Part shown: piece by piece, positions 22,847-30,602 of the stretch | How positions within the stretch are numbered: the stretch's first letter is position 1 | Layout: each line of letters starts with the position of its first letter | NCBI RefSeq assembly: GCF_028737215.1 | Contig: NZ_JAQZAM010000001.1 | Location: 372,001-436,000 of the forward strand | Origin: Actinomycetospora chibensis | Lineage (GTDB): Bacteria; Actinomycetota; Actinomycetes; Mycobacteriales; Pseudonocardiaceae | Direction: 5' to 3' | DNA length: 64,000 nt | Translations under genes and position numbers: made by a program | The notes under the pieces: generated by a model | Seen by the model: only the letters and a program-made list of their open reading frames with translations | Database searches by the model: none | What the model was told of the DNA's origin: nothing

Positions 22847-24412
22847 ATGACCGAGGGCCCAGCTGGATCCGAGGCCGCACCCGTCGGCGGACTGCGAGCA
22901 GGGCGGGGGGTGCTCACGGTCGCCTGCGTCTCGACGTTCGTGGTCAACGCGAACACCTCTGCCGTGAGCATCCTGCTGCCGTCGATCGCGGCGGACCTCG
23001 ACACCTCCATCGAGCTGCTCCAGTGGGCCGTCACCGGCTACCTCCTGGTGGGGGCCGCGGTGATCGTCACGTCCGGGGCGCTCGGGGACATCCTGGGGCG
23101 CCGGCGGGTGTTCCTCGCCGGGCTGGCCCTCTTCATCGCGTCCTGCGCGCTGATCGCCCTGGCCGGATCGGGCGCGATGGTGGTGATCGGCCGCGTCATC
23201 CAGGGAGCCGCGGGCGCGACGATCCTGGCGTGCGGCCTGAGCCTGCTCTCGGTCGCGTCGTCCGGGGCCCAGCAGATGCGTGGGGTCGCGCTCTGGGGCG
23301 CCGCCGCCGCGGCCGGCGCGGCCGCCGGCCCGCTGGTCGGCGGTCTCCTCGACGAGGCCACCGGGTGGCAGGGCCTGTTCTGGATCGACGCCGCCATCGC
23401 CCTCGCCTGCGTGCCGCTCACGCTGCGCACCGTGCAGGAGTCGTCCGACCCGGACCGGCCCCGCACGGTCGACGTCGCGGGGACGGCCCTCATCGCGGGG
23501 ATCCTCGTGCCGTTCGTGTTCGCCATGACCAAGGGCGGAGACTGGGGCTGGGTCTCGGTGCCGACCCTGTCCTGCCTCGCCGTCTCGGTGGCGGCCACCG
23601 TGGGCTTCGTCGTGGTCGAGGGACGGGTGCCCGCCCCACTCGTCGATCTCCGGCTGCTGCGGAACCTCGCCCTGGTCGGCTCGACGCTCGCGATCCTCAT
23701 CGGCGCCGGCGCGATCGCCGCCCTCGGCCTGCTGATGAGCCTGTACTTCCAGGACCCGGCCGGCCTCGGCATGTCGAGCCTCGCGGCCGGTCTGGCCTCG
23801 CTGCCGGTGGCGGCGCTGGTCATCCTCGTCGCCCCCGCGATCACGCCGCTGACAGGGCGGTTCGGCACCCGACCGATCATCTCGGCCGGGTTCCTGCTCC
23901 TCACGGGGGGCTTCGTCGTGCTCGTGTTCGTCCAGCCGAGCTGGACCTACGCGACGTTCGTCCTGCCGCTCCTCGCGATCGCCGTCGGGCTGGGACTGTC
24001 CAACGGACCGGCCTCCGCGATCTCGACGTCCTGCGTCTCCCCCGCCGACGTCGGCGCCGCCTCCGGCATCTCGAACATGGCCCGCTACGTGGGCGGCGCG
24101 GTGATGACCGCCGTGGCGGCGGGGATCTACGGCAACATCGGGCTGGCCCGCCAGGGGGCCGGCGAGTCGCCGGAGGACGCGCTCGCGAGCGGCTTCGCGG
24201 CCGCCTCGCTGGCTCTGGCCATCTTCTCGGCCACGGGGATCGTCCTCGCCGTCCTCGCTCGCCGCCGCGCCCGGCGCGGGCCGGCGATCGCCGAGTACGC
24301 CGCGGCGGCCGCCGCGACCACCCACACCCTCCCGGTGCAGGAGGCCGTGGCGGCGGGCGCCGGCTCCCCGATCGCCACCGACGCCCCGCGGCCCGACGGC
24401 GCGCCCCGCTGA
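22847..24412 (+). CDS. DHA2-family MFS exporter (14 helices)
   Basis: 521-residue EmrB/QacA-type exporter. Seen: SILLPSIAADLDTSIELLQWAVTGYLL in helix 1 and loop, GALGDILGRRRVFLAG, the motif-C-like GPLVGGLLDEATGWQGLFW, and a Pro/Ala-rich cytoplasmic tail. GGAGGAAGG eight bases before ATG 22847 gives a strong start. It lies 53 bases after the ferric-reductase-like gene. In staphylopine systems an MFS protein (CntE) exports the metallophore; that role is proposed here by context. A drug-efflux role is the alternative. Confidence 0.85.
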   Translation: MTEGPAGSEAAPVGGLRAGRGVLTVACVSTFVVNANTSAVSILLPSIAADLDTSIELLQWAVTGYLLVGAAVIVTSGALGDILGRRRVFLAGLALFIASCALIALAGSGAMVVIGRVIQGAAGATILACGLSLLSVASSGAQQMRGVALWGAAAAAGAAAGPLVGGLLDEATGWQGLFWIDAAIALACVPLTLRTVQESSDPDRPRTVDVAGTALIAGILVPFVFAMTKGGDWGWVSVPTLSCLAVSVAATVGFVVVEGRVPAPLVDLRLLRNLALVGSTLAILIGAGAIAALGLLMSLYFQDPAGLGMSSLAAGLASLPVAALVILVAPAITPLTGRFGTRPIISAGFLLLTGGFVVLVFVQPSWTYATFVLPLLAIAVGLGLSNGPASAISTSCVSPADVGAASGISNMARYVGGAVMTAVAAGIYGNIGLARQGAGESPEDALASGFAAASLALAIFSATGIVLAVLARRRARRGPAIAEYAAAAAATTHTLPVQEAVAAGAGSPIATDAPRPDGAPR

Positions 24413-24427
24413 CGGGACGCGCCCGCC

Positions 24428-24721
24428 TCACGACACCGGCGACACAGCCCGCTCGCTCGACGACCGCTGGGCCGGGACCGCCAGTGGACCGCGCCACGCG
24501 CCGTAGCCGGCGTTCGTCGCGGCCTGGGCAGCGCCGATCGCGTGCTTCGCGAGCTGGGCGGGGGTCATCTCCGTGCGCTGCTGCCAGCGGCGGCCGGCGC
24601 CGATCACGGCGGCGCTCCCGAGGGCCAGACCGAGGGTGGCGATCGCGCTGCCGATGCCGGTGAGCACGACCCCACCCATCAGCAGGCGGGTGTTGACGAG
24701 GTGTTCCGGATGTGAGGACAA
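24428..24721 (-). CDS. Small membrane protein of unknown function
   Basis: 97 residues with one long or two short hydrophobic helices (LLMGGVVLTGIGSAIATLGLAL and a following Ala-rich stretch) and a basic segment (GAGRRWQQRTEMTPAQLAKHA). TTG 24721 is chosen because GGAGG lies six to seven bases before it; the in-frame ATG 24748 has no such site. I do not recognise the family. The regulon box at 24777 faces this gene at 55 bases. Confidence 0.6.
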   Translation of the reverse strand: MSSHPEHLVNTRLLMGGVVLTGIGSAIATLGLALGSAAVIGAGRRWQQRTEMTPAQLAKHAIGAAQAATNAGYGAWRGPLAVPAQRSSSERAVSPVS

Positions 24722-24776
24722 GAGGGACCTCCAGTGGATTCGGTGCACCCACGGTCGGCCGACTTCTCCGCCCCCG

Positions 24777-24795
24777 CATCACCCGCATCAGATGA
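24777..24795 (-). promoter_or_regulatory. Island regulon box 1
   Basis: Read toward the gene at 24721: TCATC-N7-GGTGATG, 55 bases before the start. Matches the 12-site consensus exactly. Confidence 0.55.
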
Positions 24796-24900
24796 CGGGT
24801 GGTGGGGTAGGAGCGCGGGGCGGACGGCACGTCGCAGGGGCAGCCGTTCCCGAGGCAGGCGCGCGATCACCCGGAGCAGGACCAGCAGGTTCGGTGCGGT

Positions 24901-24925
24901 CCTCACACGGTCGGTCCTCACACGG
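24901..24925. repeat. Short direct repeat
   Basis: CCTCACACGG occurs twice with a 15-base period immediately downstream of the YrhK-like gene. Function unknown. Confidence 0.35.
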
Positions 24926-25187
24926 GGTCGGTACCGACCGCCGCCGCCACCGCCCGAGCACGCTGCCGGGACTCGTACCGCGCGAGGATCTCGCCGATCA
25001 CGCCGACGAGCAGGCCCCAGGACGCGACGACGAACAGCCACGTGCCGGCCCGGGTCAGGGCGGGAGACAGGAAGAACAGGCTGCCGATGACGAACGCGAT
25101 GTTCCCGAACAGGGCGACGCCCAGGTGGACCCAGGGGACGTCGTGGGCGTAGCGGCGGATGTGCCGGACGTAGATGAAGAGCAGCAT
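24918..25187 (-). CDS. YrhK-domain membrane protein
   Basis: 89 residues with two helices (HLGVALFGNIAFVIGSLFFL and TWLFVVASWGLLVGVIGEIL). The NIAFVIGSLFFL core resembles the YrhK-like domain. It is 24 bases downstream of the DUF3040 gene, likely in one operon under box 2. Function unknown; these small two-helix proteins recur in stress clusters. Confidence 0.65.
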   Translation of the reverse strand: MLLFIYVRHIRRYAHDVPWVHLGVALFGNIAFVIGSLFFLSPALTRAGTWLFVVASWGLLVGVIGEILARYESRQRARAVAAAVGTDPV

Positions 25188-25211
25188 GATCGCCTCTCGC
25201 TGGCCGGGTGC

Positions 25212-25532
25212 TCAGGGACCGGGGTCCGGGGCCCGCGGTCCGGGGGGTGTCAGCTCCTCACGGAGGGCCCGGGGCAGCCGGGGACGCCATCCGACCCCCA
25301 CCAGGACCCCCACCGTCAGGAGCAGGATGATCAGCGACTGACCCGGCAGCCCCAGCCACAGCAGACCGACGATCAGCAGCAGCCCCACGACCAGGACGGC
25401 GAACCGGATCCGGGCCGCGCGGCCGCCCCGACCCGACGCGCGGTGCCATCGGCGCGCGAAGGAGGGGTCGTCCGCGGCCAGGGCCCGTTCGGTCTCCGCG
25501 AGCACCGACCGTTCCGCGTCATCCAGCGGCAT
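25212..25532 (-). CDS. DUF3040 membrane protein
   Basis: 106 residues. MPLDDAERSVLAETERALAADDPSFARR at the N-terminus is the DUF3040 signature (usually MPLSEHEQ...IERAL...DP.FA), followed by two hydrophobic helices (FAVLVVGLLLIVGLLWLG, SLIILLLTVGVLVGVGW). An actinobacterial family without known function. GAGGAG before ATG 25532 fixes the start; regulon box 2 lies 86 bases upstream. Confidence 0.8.
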   Translation of the reverse strand: MPLDDAERSVLAETERALAADDPSFARRWHRASGRGGRAARIRFAVLVVGLLLIVGLLWLGLPGQSLIILLLTVGVLVGVGWRPRLPRALREELTPPGPRAPDPGP

Positions 25533-25617
25533 CGTCGACTCCTCTCCCGGCCTCACCCGGGGTCCCGCGCCAAGAGGTCCGGCGCTCCACGAGCGTCGCG
25601 TCCCGCGCCCGGACGCG

Positions 25618-25636
25618 GGTCACCCGGCGGAGATGA
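25618..25636 (-). promoter_or_regulatory. Island regulon box 2
   Basis: Toward the DUF3040 gene: TCATC-N7-GGTGACC. It lies in the gap between that gene and the ClC channel stop at 25638. Confidence 0.5.
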
Positions 25637-25637
25637 A

Positions 25638-26984
25638 TCAGGTCGCCTCCGGGGCGGGTGCGACCCGGGGGCCGGGGTCGGGCAGCCGGAGCGTCACCAC
25701 GTAGGAGACCACCACCCCGACGATCACGAGCGGCATCACGGTCAGGCCGTCGGCTCCCAGGAAGAGCGTGGCCAGCAGCACCGAGGTCAGCGGCAGGCGG
25801 AGCATCCCGACGGTCATCGCCCCCATGCCGATCGCGGCCCCGGGGAGGGCGTCGAGACCTGGCAGGTGGGCCAGCGCGGTGCCGCCGGCGGCCCCGATGA
25901 ACATCGCCGGGAACGTGGGCCCGCCGCGGAAGCCGGCCAGCGCCCCGGCGTACGCGAGTCCCTTGCACACGATCAGCAGCAGCAGCGCACCGACGCCGTA
26001 CGCGGCGGGGTCACGCAGCAGCGGGCCCAGCGCGTCCTGCCCGGAGAACAGCACCTCGCCGACGTCGTGGCCGGTGACGCCGGCGTAGAGGATGGCGAGC
26101 GCGGCGATGGCCAGGCCCAGTGCGGGGATCAGGAGCAGCGCGCGCCGGACGACCAGCGGTTTCATCCGGAGAGCGGCGTCGCGGATCACCCAGCAGAGCA
26201 GGGCCGCCACGGCACCCGCCACCACGGCCCACCCGATCCCGGCCACCGTCGGGGAGCTCGCGGCCGGCAGGTCGGACACGGCGAGGGAGAAGGTGCCGAA
26301 GCCGGTCCACGAGTCGAGACCGACGAAGACCAGGGAGCCGATCCCGGCCCCGAGCAGGCCGGGGACCAGCACCATCGTCGCCGTGGCGCCCCCGAGCCCG
26401 GCCGCCTCCATCATGAGGAAGGCGGCGGCGAGCGGGGACCCGAAGAGCGTGCTCACGGCCGCGAAGCTGCCGGTCGCCGCGACCACCGACGCGACGCTCG
26501 CGGGCACGTTCCCGCGGCGGGCGGTGCGGAGGGCGAGCACGGCGAGCCCGCCCCCGACGGCGATCAGCGGCGCTTCCGGTCCGACGACCACGCCGAGCCC
26601 GATGCTCGCGAGCGCCGCGGCGGCGATCCCGCCGAGGTCACGCCCCGCCGGGAAACCGCCGGCGTGGAAGCCGTCGGCCGGCGACTCGCCCCCGTGGCCC
26701 GGCAGGAACCGGATCACGGGGGCGACGAGCACGCCGGCGATCGTGAGCGGGACGAGCGGCCACCACAGCGGCGGGGCCGCGAAACCCAGCGCGAGGGGTG
26801 CCGTGGTGAACGCCCAGGTCTGGAGCGCCGAGGTCAGGAGGAGGAATCCGTAGGCGAGCGCCGAGATCGGCACCCCGAGCGCGGCGGCCAGCCCCAGCAT
26901 CCCGAGGTAGGGACGCGAGCGCAGGACGGCCATCGGGTCGGCGGGCCCGTCCGCGCTCGCCGGGTGCGCGACCTCAGCGGCCAC
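25638..26984 (-). CDS. ClC-family chloride channel/antiporter
   Basis: 448 residues, about ten helices. ClC selectivity segments are visible: GHGGESP, GVVVGPEAPLIAVGGG (equivalent of GREGP, keeping the gating Glu), GSPLAAAFLMMEAAG and AGFRGGPTFPAMFIGA. No CBS domains. It lies 36 bases after the DUF1269 gene, so the two are probably cotranscribed. Anion transport linked to acid or osmotic stress is the usual role. Confidence 0.85.
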   Translation of the reverse strand: MAAEVAHPASADGPADPMAVLRSRPYLGMLGLAAALGVPISALAYGFLLLTSALQTWAFTTAPLALGFAAPPLWWPLVPLTIAGVLVAPVIRFLPGHGGESPADGFHAGGFPAGRDLGGIAAAALASIGLGVVVGPEAPLIAVGGGLAVLALRTARRGNVPASVASVVAATGSFAAVSTLFGSPLAAAFLMMEAAGLGGATATMVLVPGLLGAGIGSLVFVGLDSWTGFGTFSLAVSDLPAASSPTVAGIGWAVVAGAVAALLCWVIRDAALRMKPLVVRRALLLIPALGLAIAALAILYAGVTGHDVGEVLFSGQDALGPLLRDPAAYGVGALLLLIVCKGLAYAGALAGFRGGPTFPAMFIGAAGGTALAHLPGLDALPGAAIGMGAMTVGMLRLPLTSVLLATLFLGADGLTVMPLVIVGVVVSYVVTLRLPDPGPRVAPAPEAT

Positions 26985-27020
26985 CTCGCACGTCCTCTCT
27001 CCCGGTGCCGGACCGTTCCC

Positions 27021-27518
27021 TCAGACCGCGTGCGCGTCGGAGAAGACCTCGCGGAGCTGGGCCTCCTGCTCGGTGGAGAGGTTGGTGTGCAGGAGCTCGG
27101 CGTCGACGCCGCGGAAGGCCTCGGCGACCTTGTCCCGCACCCCGTCGGAGGTCAGCGCGAACAGCGCGGACGTCCCGGGGGTGACCTTCTCCCGCACCTC
27201 CTTGATGAAGTCGTCGTCGATCCCGACGTCGGCCATCGACGCGGCCGCCGCGCCCATCGCGGCACCCACGAGGAGCCCCAGGATCGGGATGAAGAAGATC
27301 AGCCCGAAGAGCAGGCCCCAGAAGCCGCCGCCGAGGGCGCCCGAGCCGGTGAGGTTGTTCAGCTGGCGGGTCTTGGGCTTCTTGGCCCCCTCCTCCCACG
27401 ACACGATCGCACCGTCGTGCACGACGATCGACCCTTCCCGCTGGAGTCGCTCCAGGATCTCCAAGGCCTCGTCCGCTCCTGTCGCCTTCGGGAACTTCAC
27501 CGCGGTCAGAGTCGCCAT
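27021..27518 (-). CDS. DUF1269-family membrane protein
   Basis: 165 residues: an N-terminal domain (MATLTAVKFPKATGADEALE, VHDGAIVSWEEGAKKPKTRQ), a Gly-rich hydrophobic hairpin (~62-95) and a C-terminal soluble part (KVTPGTSALFALTSD). This is the DUF1269 layout, a common stress-associated family of unknown mechanism. GAGGAGGAAAG before ATG 27518 sets the start. Box 3 lies 89 bases upstream. Confidence 0.82.
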   Translation of the reverse strand: MATLTAVKFPKATGADEALEILERLQREGSIVVHDGAIVSWEEGAKKPKTRQLNNLTGSGALGGGFWGLLFGLIFFIPILGLLVGAAMGAAAASMADVGIDDDFIKEVREKVTPGTSALFALTSDGVRDKVAEAFRGVDAELLHTNLSTEQEAQLREVFSDAHAV

Positions 27519-27607
27519 CGGTCTTTCCTCCTCGTCGTCGAGCCGCGCGGTGCCGGTCGGGCGCACCACCGTCCGACAGCGACTCTCGGCCGGGCCCCAC
27601 CGCCTGA

Positions 27608-27626
27608 CATCACCTCGTCGGTATGA
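27608..27626 (-). promoter_or_regulatory. Island regulon box 3
   Basis: Toward the DUF1269 gene: TCATA-N7-GGTGATG, one change from consensus. It touches the 11-base tandem repeats. Confidence 0.45.
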
Positions 27627-27627
27627 G

Positions 27628-27663
27628 TCGGGACGAGGTCGGGACGAGGTCGGGACGAGTCGG
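27628..27663. repeat. Tandem 11-base repeats
   Basis: TCGGGACGAGG is repeated three times head to tail (the last unit shortened) in the divergent region between the DUF1269 and DUF389 genes. Single copies of CGGGACGA follow boxes 6 and 12, so the unit may be a second protein-binding site. Confidence 0.6.
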
Positions 27664-27733
27664 CGGACCCGCCCTTGCGTCTCCTCCGCGACGGGGGAAG
27701 CGGTCGGTGGTGCGCGCCCCCGACGCTGGAGCG

Positions 27734-28717
27734 ATGCGCGTGGTGGCGGTGTCGGGTGCGGACATCGATCGCATGGCCGACCGGCTCTTCCTCGAGGGAC
27801 ACCGCAAGCAGTCGGCCTTCTGGGTGCTGCTGACCCTGGCGGCGATCATCGCCGGCTCCGGGGTCGTCGCCGACTCCGACGCCACGGTGATCGGGGCGAT
27901 GATCGTCGCGCCGCTGATGACCCCCATCCTCGGCACGGCCCTCGCCGTCGTCCTCGCCGACCGGTCACGCATCCTGCGCGGCGTCACCACCGTGCTCGCC
28001 GGCGCCGCCCTCGTGGTGGCGCTCGGCTTCCTGCTCGGGCTGCTCGTGCCGGAGCCGGTGGTCGCCGCCACGAACTCCCAGGTCGCCTCGCGGGTCAGCC
28101 CCGACCTCATCGACCTGGTCGCCTCCCTGGCGACCGGCCTGGTGGGCGCGTTCGCCCTGGTCCGCGACGACGTCTCGGACACGCTGCCGGGGGTCGCGAT
28201 CGCGATCTCGCTCGTCCCGCCCCTGGCCGTCGTCGGGCTGACGCTCGAGTCCGGTGAGCCCGGCCAGGCCCTCGGGGCCCTGCTGCTCTTCGCGTCGAAC
28301 GTCGCGGCGATCGTCGCCACGGGCACCGGTCTGCTCCTCGCCTACCGGCTCCGGCCGGCCGCGGAGGCGGCCGGCCGCCCGGTCGGCCGCCTCGGGCGCG
28401 GGACGATCGCGGTCGTCGCGGGCTTCGTGGTGCTCGTCGCCGTGCCGCTCGCGGCGGGCAGCTACCAGGTCTACCGCGGCACCACCACGGTTGCGGGGGT
28501 GCGACCGGTGGCCCAGCAGTGGGCGGCCGGCCGCTCCTGGCAGATCGTGACCGTGGCGGGTACCGCGGACGCGGTCCGGATCGAGGCGGTCGGCTCTCCT
28601 CCGGGCCCGGACCTCGCGCTGCTGCGCGAGGAGCTCGACCGGGCCGGCTACGGCGACGTCGCGGTCGAGGTGTCCCTCGTCGTCGGTGGGATGCAGGACC
28701 TGCCCGCCGGCGGATGA
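27734..28717 (+). CDS. DUF389 membrane protein
   Basis: 327 residues, about seven helices. WVLLTLAAIIAGSGVVADSDATVIGAMIVAPLMTPILG is the highly conserved DUF389 core, and ISLVPPLAVVGL also fits. The C-terminal ~90 residues form a small soluble alpha/beta domain. The family is widespread in actinobacteria and cyanobacteria and lacks a defined function. ATG 27734 has only a weak GGAG-like site. It converges on the potassium-channel gene nine bases away. Confidence 0.82.
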   Translation: MRVVAVSGADIDRMADRLFLEGHRKQSAFWVLLTLAAIIAGSGVVADSDATVIGAMIVAPLMTPILGTALAVVLADRSRILRGVTTVLAGAALVVALGFLLGLLVPEPVVAATNSQVASRVSPDLIDLVASLATGLVGAFALVRDDVSDTLPGVAIAISLVPPLAVVGLTLESGEPGQALGALLLFASNVAAIVATGTGLLLAYRLRPAAEAAGRPVGRLGRGTIAVVAGFVVLVAVPLAAGSYQVYRGTTTVAGVRPVAQQWAAGRSWQIVTVAGTADAVRIEAVGSPPGPDLALLREELDRAGYGDVAVEVSLVVGGMQDLPAGG

Positions 28718-28726
28718 GCCCGGTCG

Positions 28727-29254
28727 TCACGGCGCCGTCCTGTTGAGGCGACCGCGGCCGCGCTCGACGGCGTCGAGAACGGCCCGCACGACGAAGCCCA
28801 GCAGGAGCAGGTTGGCGAGCATCTGGACGGTCACCGCGACGCGGGCGACCGTCGACACCGGCGCGATGTCCCCGAAGCCGACGGTCGCGAACACCGTGAC
28901 GGTGAAGTAGATCGCGTCGGTGCGCGACAGGGACTCGGAGAACGACGCGGGGTCCACCTGGGACAGGACGGTGTAGGTCGCCGCGAACAGCATCAGGAAC
29001 AGCGGGAGCGCCACCGCCAGGGTCTCGAAGGCCCTCAGCGACGGGTAGGGCGACCGCGCGATCCCCCGGACCTGCCAGGCGATGAGCGCTCCCAGCAGGG
29101 CCAGCCCGGCCACCAGCCGGAGGAGGGTCCCGACGTCGACGGTCATCCGCAGCGGGACGACGTAGAACACGACGACGATCAGGACGGCGTAGATCAACGC
29201 CCGGACGAGCGCGACCGCGGCCCGCCTGCGCGGGAGCGTGTGGGCGGTGGTCAC
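28727..29254 (-). CDS. Two-helix potassium channel-like protein
   Basis: 175 residues with four hydrophobic segments. The last two flank a pore loop with the selectivity filter TVGFGD (FATVGFGDIAPV), as in K+ channels of the ion-trans-2 family. No RCK or cyclic-nucleotide domain. GTG 29254 follows the AI-2E gene region on the same strand by 25 bases; the order AI-2E then channel suggests one transcript. Confidence 0.85.
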   Translation of the reverse strand: MTTAHTLPRRRAAVALVRALIYAVLIVVVFYVVPLRMTVDVGTLLRLVAGLALLGALIAWQVRGIARSPYPSLRAFETLAVALPLFLMLFAATYTVLSQVDPASFSESLSRTDAIYFTVTVFATVGFGDIAPVSTVARVAVTVQMLANLLLLGFVVRAVLDAVERGRGRLNRTAP

Positions 29255-29279
29255 CCCACGGCCCCCGGGTCACCGCCCG

Positions 29280-30500
29280 TCACGAGGTGACCTTCTCCGG
29301 AGGAGGCACGACCTCGTCGGCCTCACCGGCGACCTCGTCGGCCTCGTCCTCCTCCTCCGGGTCCCCCGGATCGGACCGGAGCAGGGCGTCGGCCCACCGC
29401 GCGCCCGGGTCGATGTCGACGAGCAGGGCCTTGGCCAGCAGGGTCAGCGGGACGGCCAGCAGCGCCCCGAGCCCACCCAGCACCCAGGCCCAGAACAGCA
29501 GCGTCACGAAGGTGACGGTCGCCGAGAGGCCCACCGAATCGCCGATGAAGCGGGGCTGGATGAACGATTGGATGATCACGTTGAGCAGGCAGTAGACGAC
29601 GATGACGAGGATGAACAGCGACCAGCCGCCGGTGAGCAGCGCGAGGATCGCGGGCGGGATGAGCCCGAAGATGAAGCCGATGTTCGGGATGTAGTTGGTG
29701 ATGAACGCCAGCACCCCCCACAGGATCGCGAGCGGTACGCCCATGATCTCGAGGGCGATGGTGTCGAGCACCGCGACGATCCCGCCGAACACGGTGGTGA
29801 CGAAGAGGTAGCTGCGCGTGCCGCGGGCGAAGGTGTCGAGGGCACCGACGATGTGCGGGCGGTCGCCGGCGATGCTGTCGAGCCGCTTGTCGAAGGTGGC
29901 GGCGTCGGCGATGAAGAACAGCAGCAGCGCGAGGATGAGCACGATGACGCTGGCCAGGCTCGAGACCCCCGCGAGGACGTTGCCGACGAGGCCGGCGATG
30001 GAGTTGAAGCTGATGCCCTGGGTGGCGGACTGGATCTGGGCGGGCCCGACCCCGAACCCGGCGAGTGTCTGCTTGAGGCCGTTCACCATGGCGTCGAACT
30101 GGGCGCTGTACGTGGGCAGGACGGTCGCGAGCTGGCCGACCGAGACGAACAGCACCGCGGCGAGGGCGAGCAGTCCGGCGTAGACGACGACGATCAGCGT
30201 CAGCGTGGCGGCCCAGACGGGCCACCCCCGCCGACGGGCCCACCGCTGCACCGGGTGCGCCGCGATCACGATCATCAACGCGAGGAACAGCGGTCCGATC
30301 AGCCAGGCGGTGGCCCGCATCCCGGCCACCGCGATGACGGCGGCGGCGATGCCCAGCAACAGGGTCAGCCCGCGGGGGAAGCCCCCGGGCGACACGGGTG
30401 CGGACTCCCGCTTCGTGCGGTGCCGACCGTTGGACGGCGGCGTGTGAGCGGGTGCGAGTGGGTCCGCTGAGGGCCCCACGCCTTCCAGCGGTGTGGTCAT
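29280..30500 (-). CDS. AI-2E family transporter
   Basis: 406 residues, about eight helices. ITNYIPNIGFIFGLIPPAILAL and the IIQSFIQPRFIGDSVGLSATV segment are typical of the AI-2E (PerM/TqsA) family. Members export varied small solutes or ions, some in Na+ or pH stress; the original autoinducer role is not general. An acidic C-terminal tail (EEEDEADEVAGEADEV) extends past the family core. ATG 30500 is the start; box 4 is 32 bases upstream. Confidence 0.87.
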   Translation of the reverse strand: MTTPLEGVGPSADPLAPAHTPPSNGRHRTKRESAPVSPGGFPRGLTLLLGIAAAVIAVAGMRATAWLIGPLFLALMIVIAAHPVQRWARRRGWPVWAATLTLIVVVYAGLLALAAVLFVSVGQLATVLPTYSAQFDAMVNGLKQTLAGFGVGPAQIQSATQGISFNSIAGLVGNVLAGVSSLASVIVLILALLLFFIADAATFDKRLDSIAGDRPHIVGALDTFARGTRSYLFVTTVFGGIVAVLDTIALEIMGVPLAILWGVLAFITNYIPNIGFIFGLIPPAILALLTGGWSLFILVIVVYCLLNVIIQSFIQPRFIGDSVGLSATVTFVTLLFWAWVLGGLGALLAVPLTLLAKALLVDIDPGARWADALLRSDPGDPEEEDEADEVAGEADEVVPPPEKVTS

Positions 30501-30532
30501 GCCCCTGAGTGTGGGCAGAGGGCGCGACCTCA

Positions 30533-30551
30533 CATCACCTGGAACAGATGA
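30533..30551 (-). promoter_or_regulatory. Island regulon box 4
   Basis: Toward the AI-2E gene: TCATC-N7-GGTGATG, 32 bases before its start. Forms an inverted pair with box 5. Confidence 0.55.
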
Positions 30552-30568
30552 TTCCGCCCCACCGGGAT

Positions 30569-30587
30569 TCATCTGTTGCGGGTGACG
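30569..30587 (+). promoter_or_regulatory. Island regulon box 5
   Basis: Toward the YihY-like gene: TCATC-TGTTGCG-GGTGACG. Mirror image of box 4 across a 17-base spacer, each facing its own gene. Confidence 0.55.
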
Positions 30588-30602
30588 CCGCGCGCCGCGC
30601 CG

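Noticed and set aside
24679-25041. Minus-strand 120-codon ORF between small membrane genes
   Set aside because: Overlaps the YrhK gene and regulon box 1; Arg-rich and no domain, although one stretch is hydrophobic.
24573-27626. Very long plus-strand ORF opposite the ClC region
   Set aside because: Its translation is Gly/Arg/Gln/His low complexity and covers several well-supported genes on the other strand.
27628-27663. Tandem repeats as a CRISPR or origin iteron array
   Set aside because: Units are only 11 bases, no spacers, no repA or cas gene nearby.
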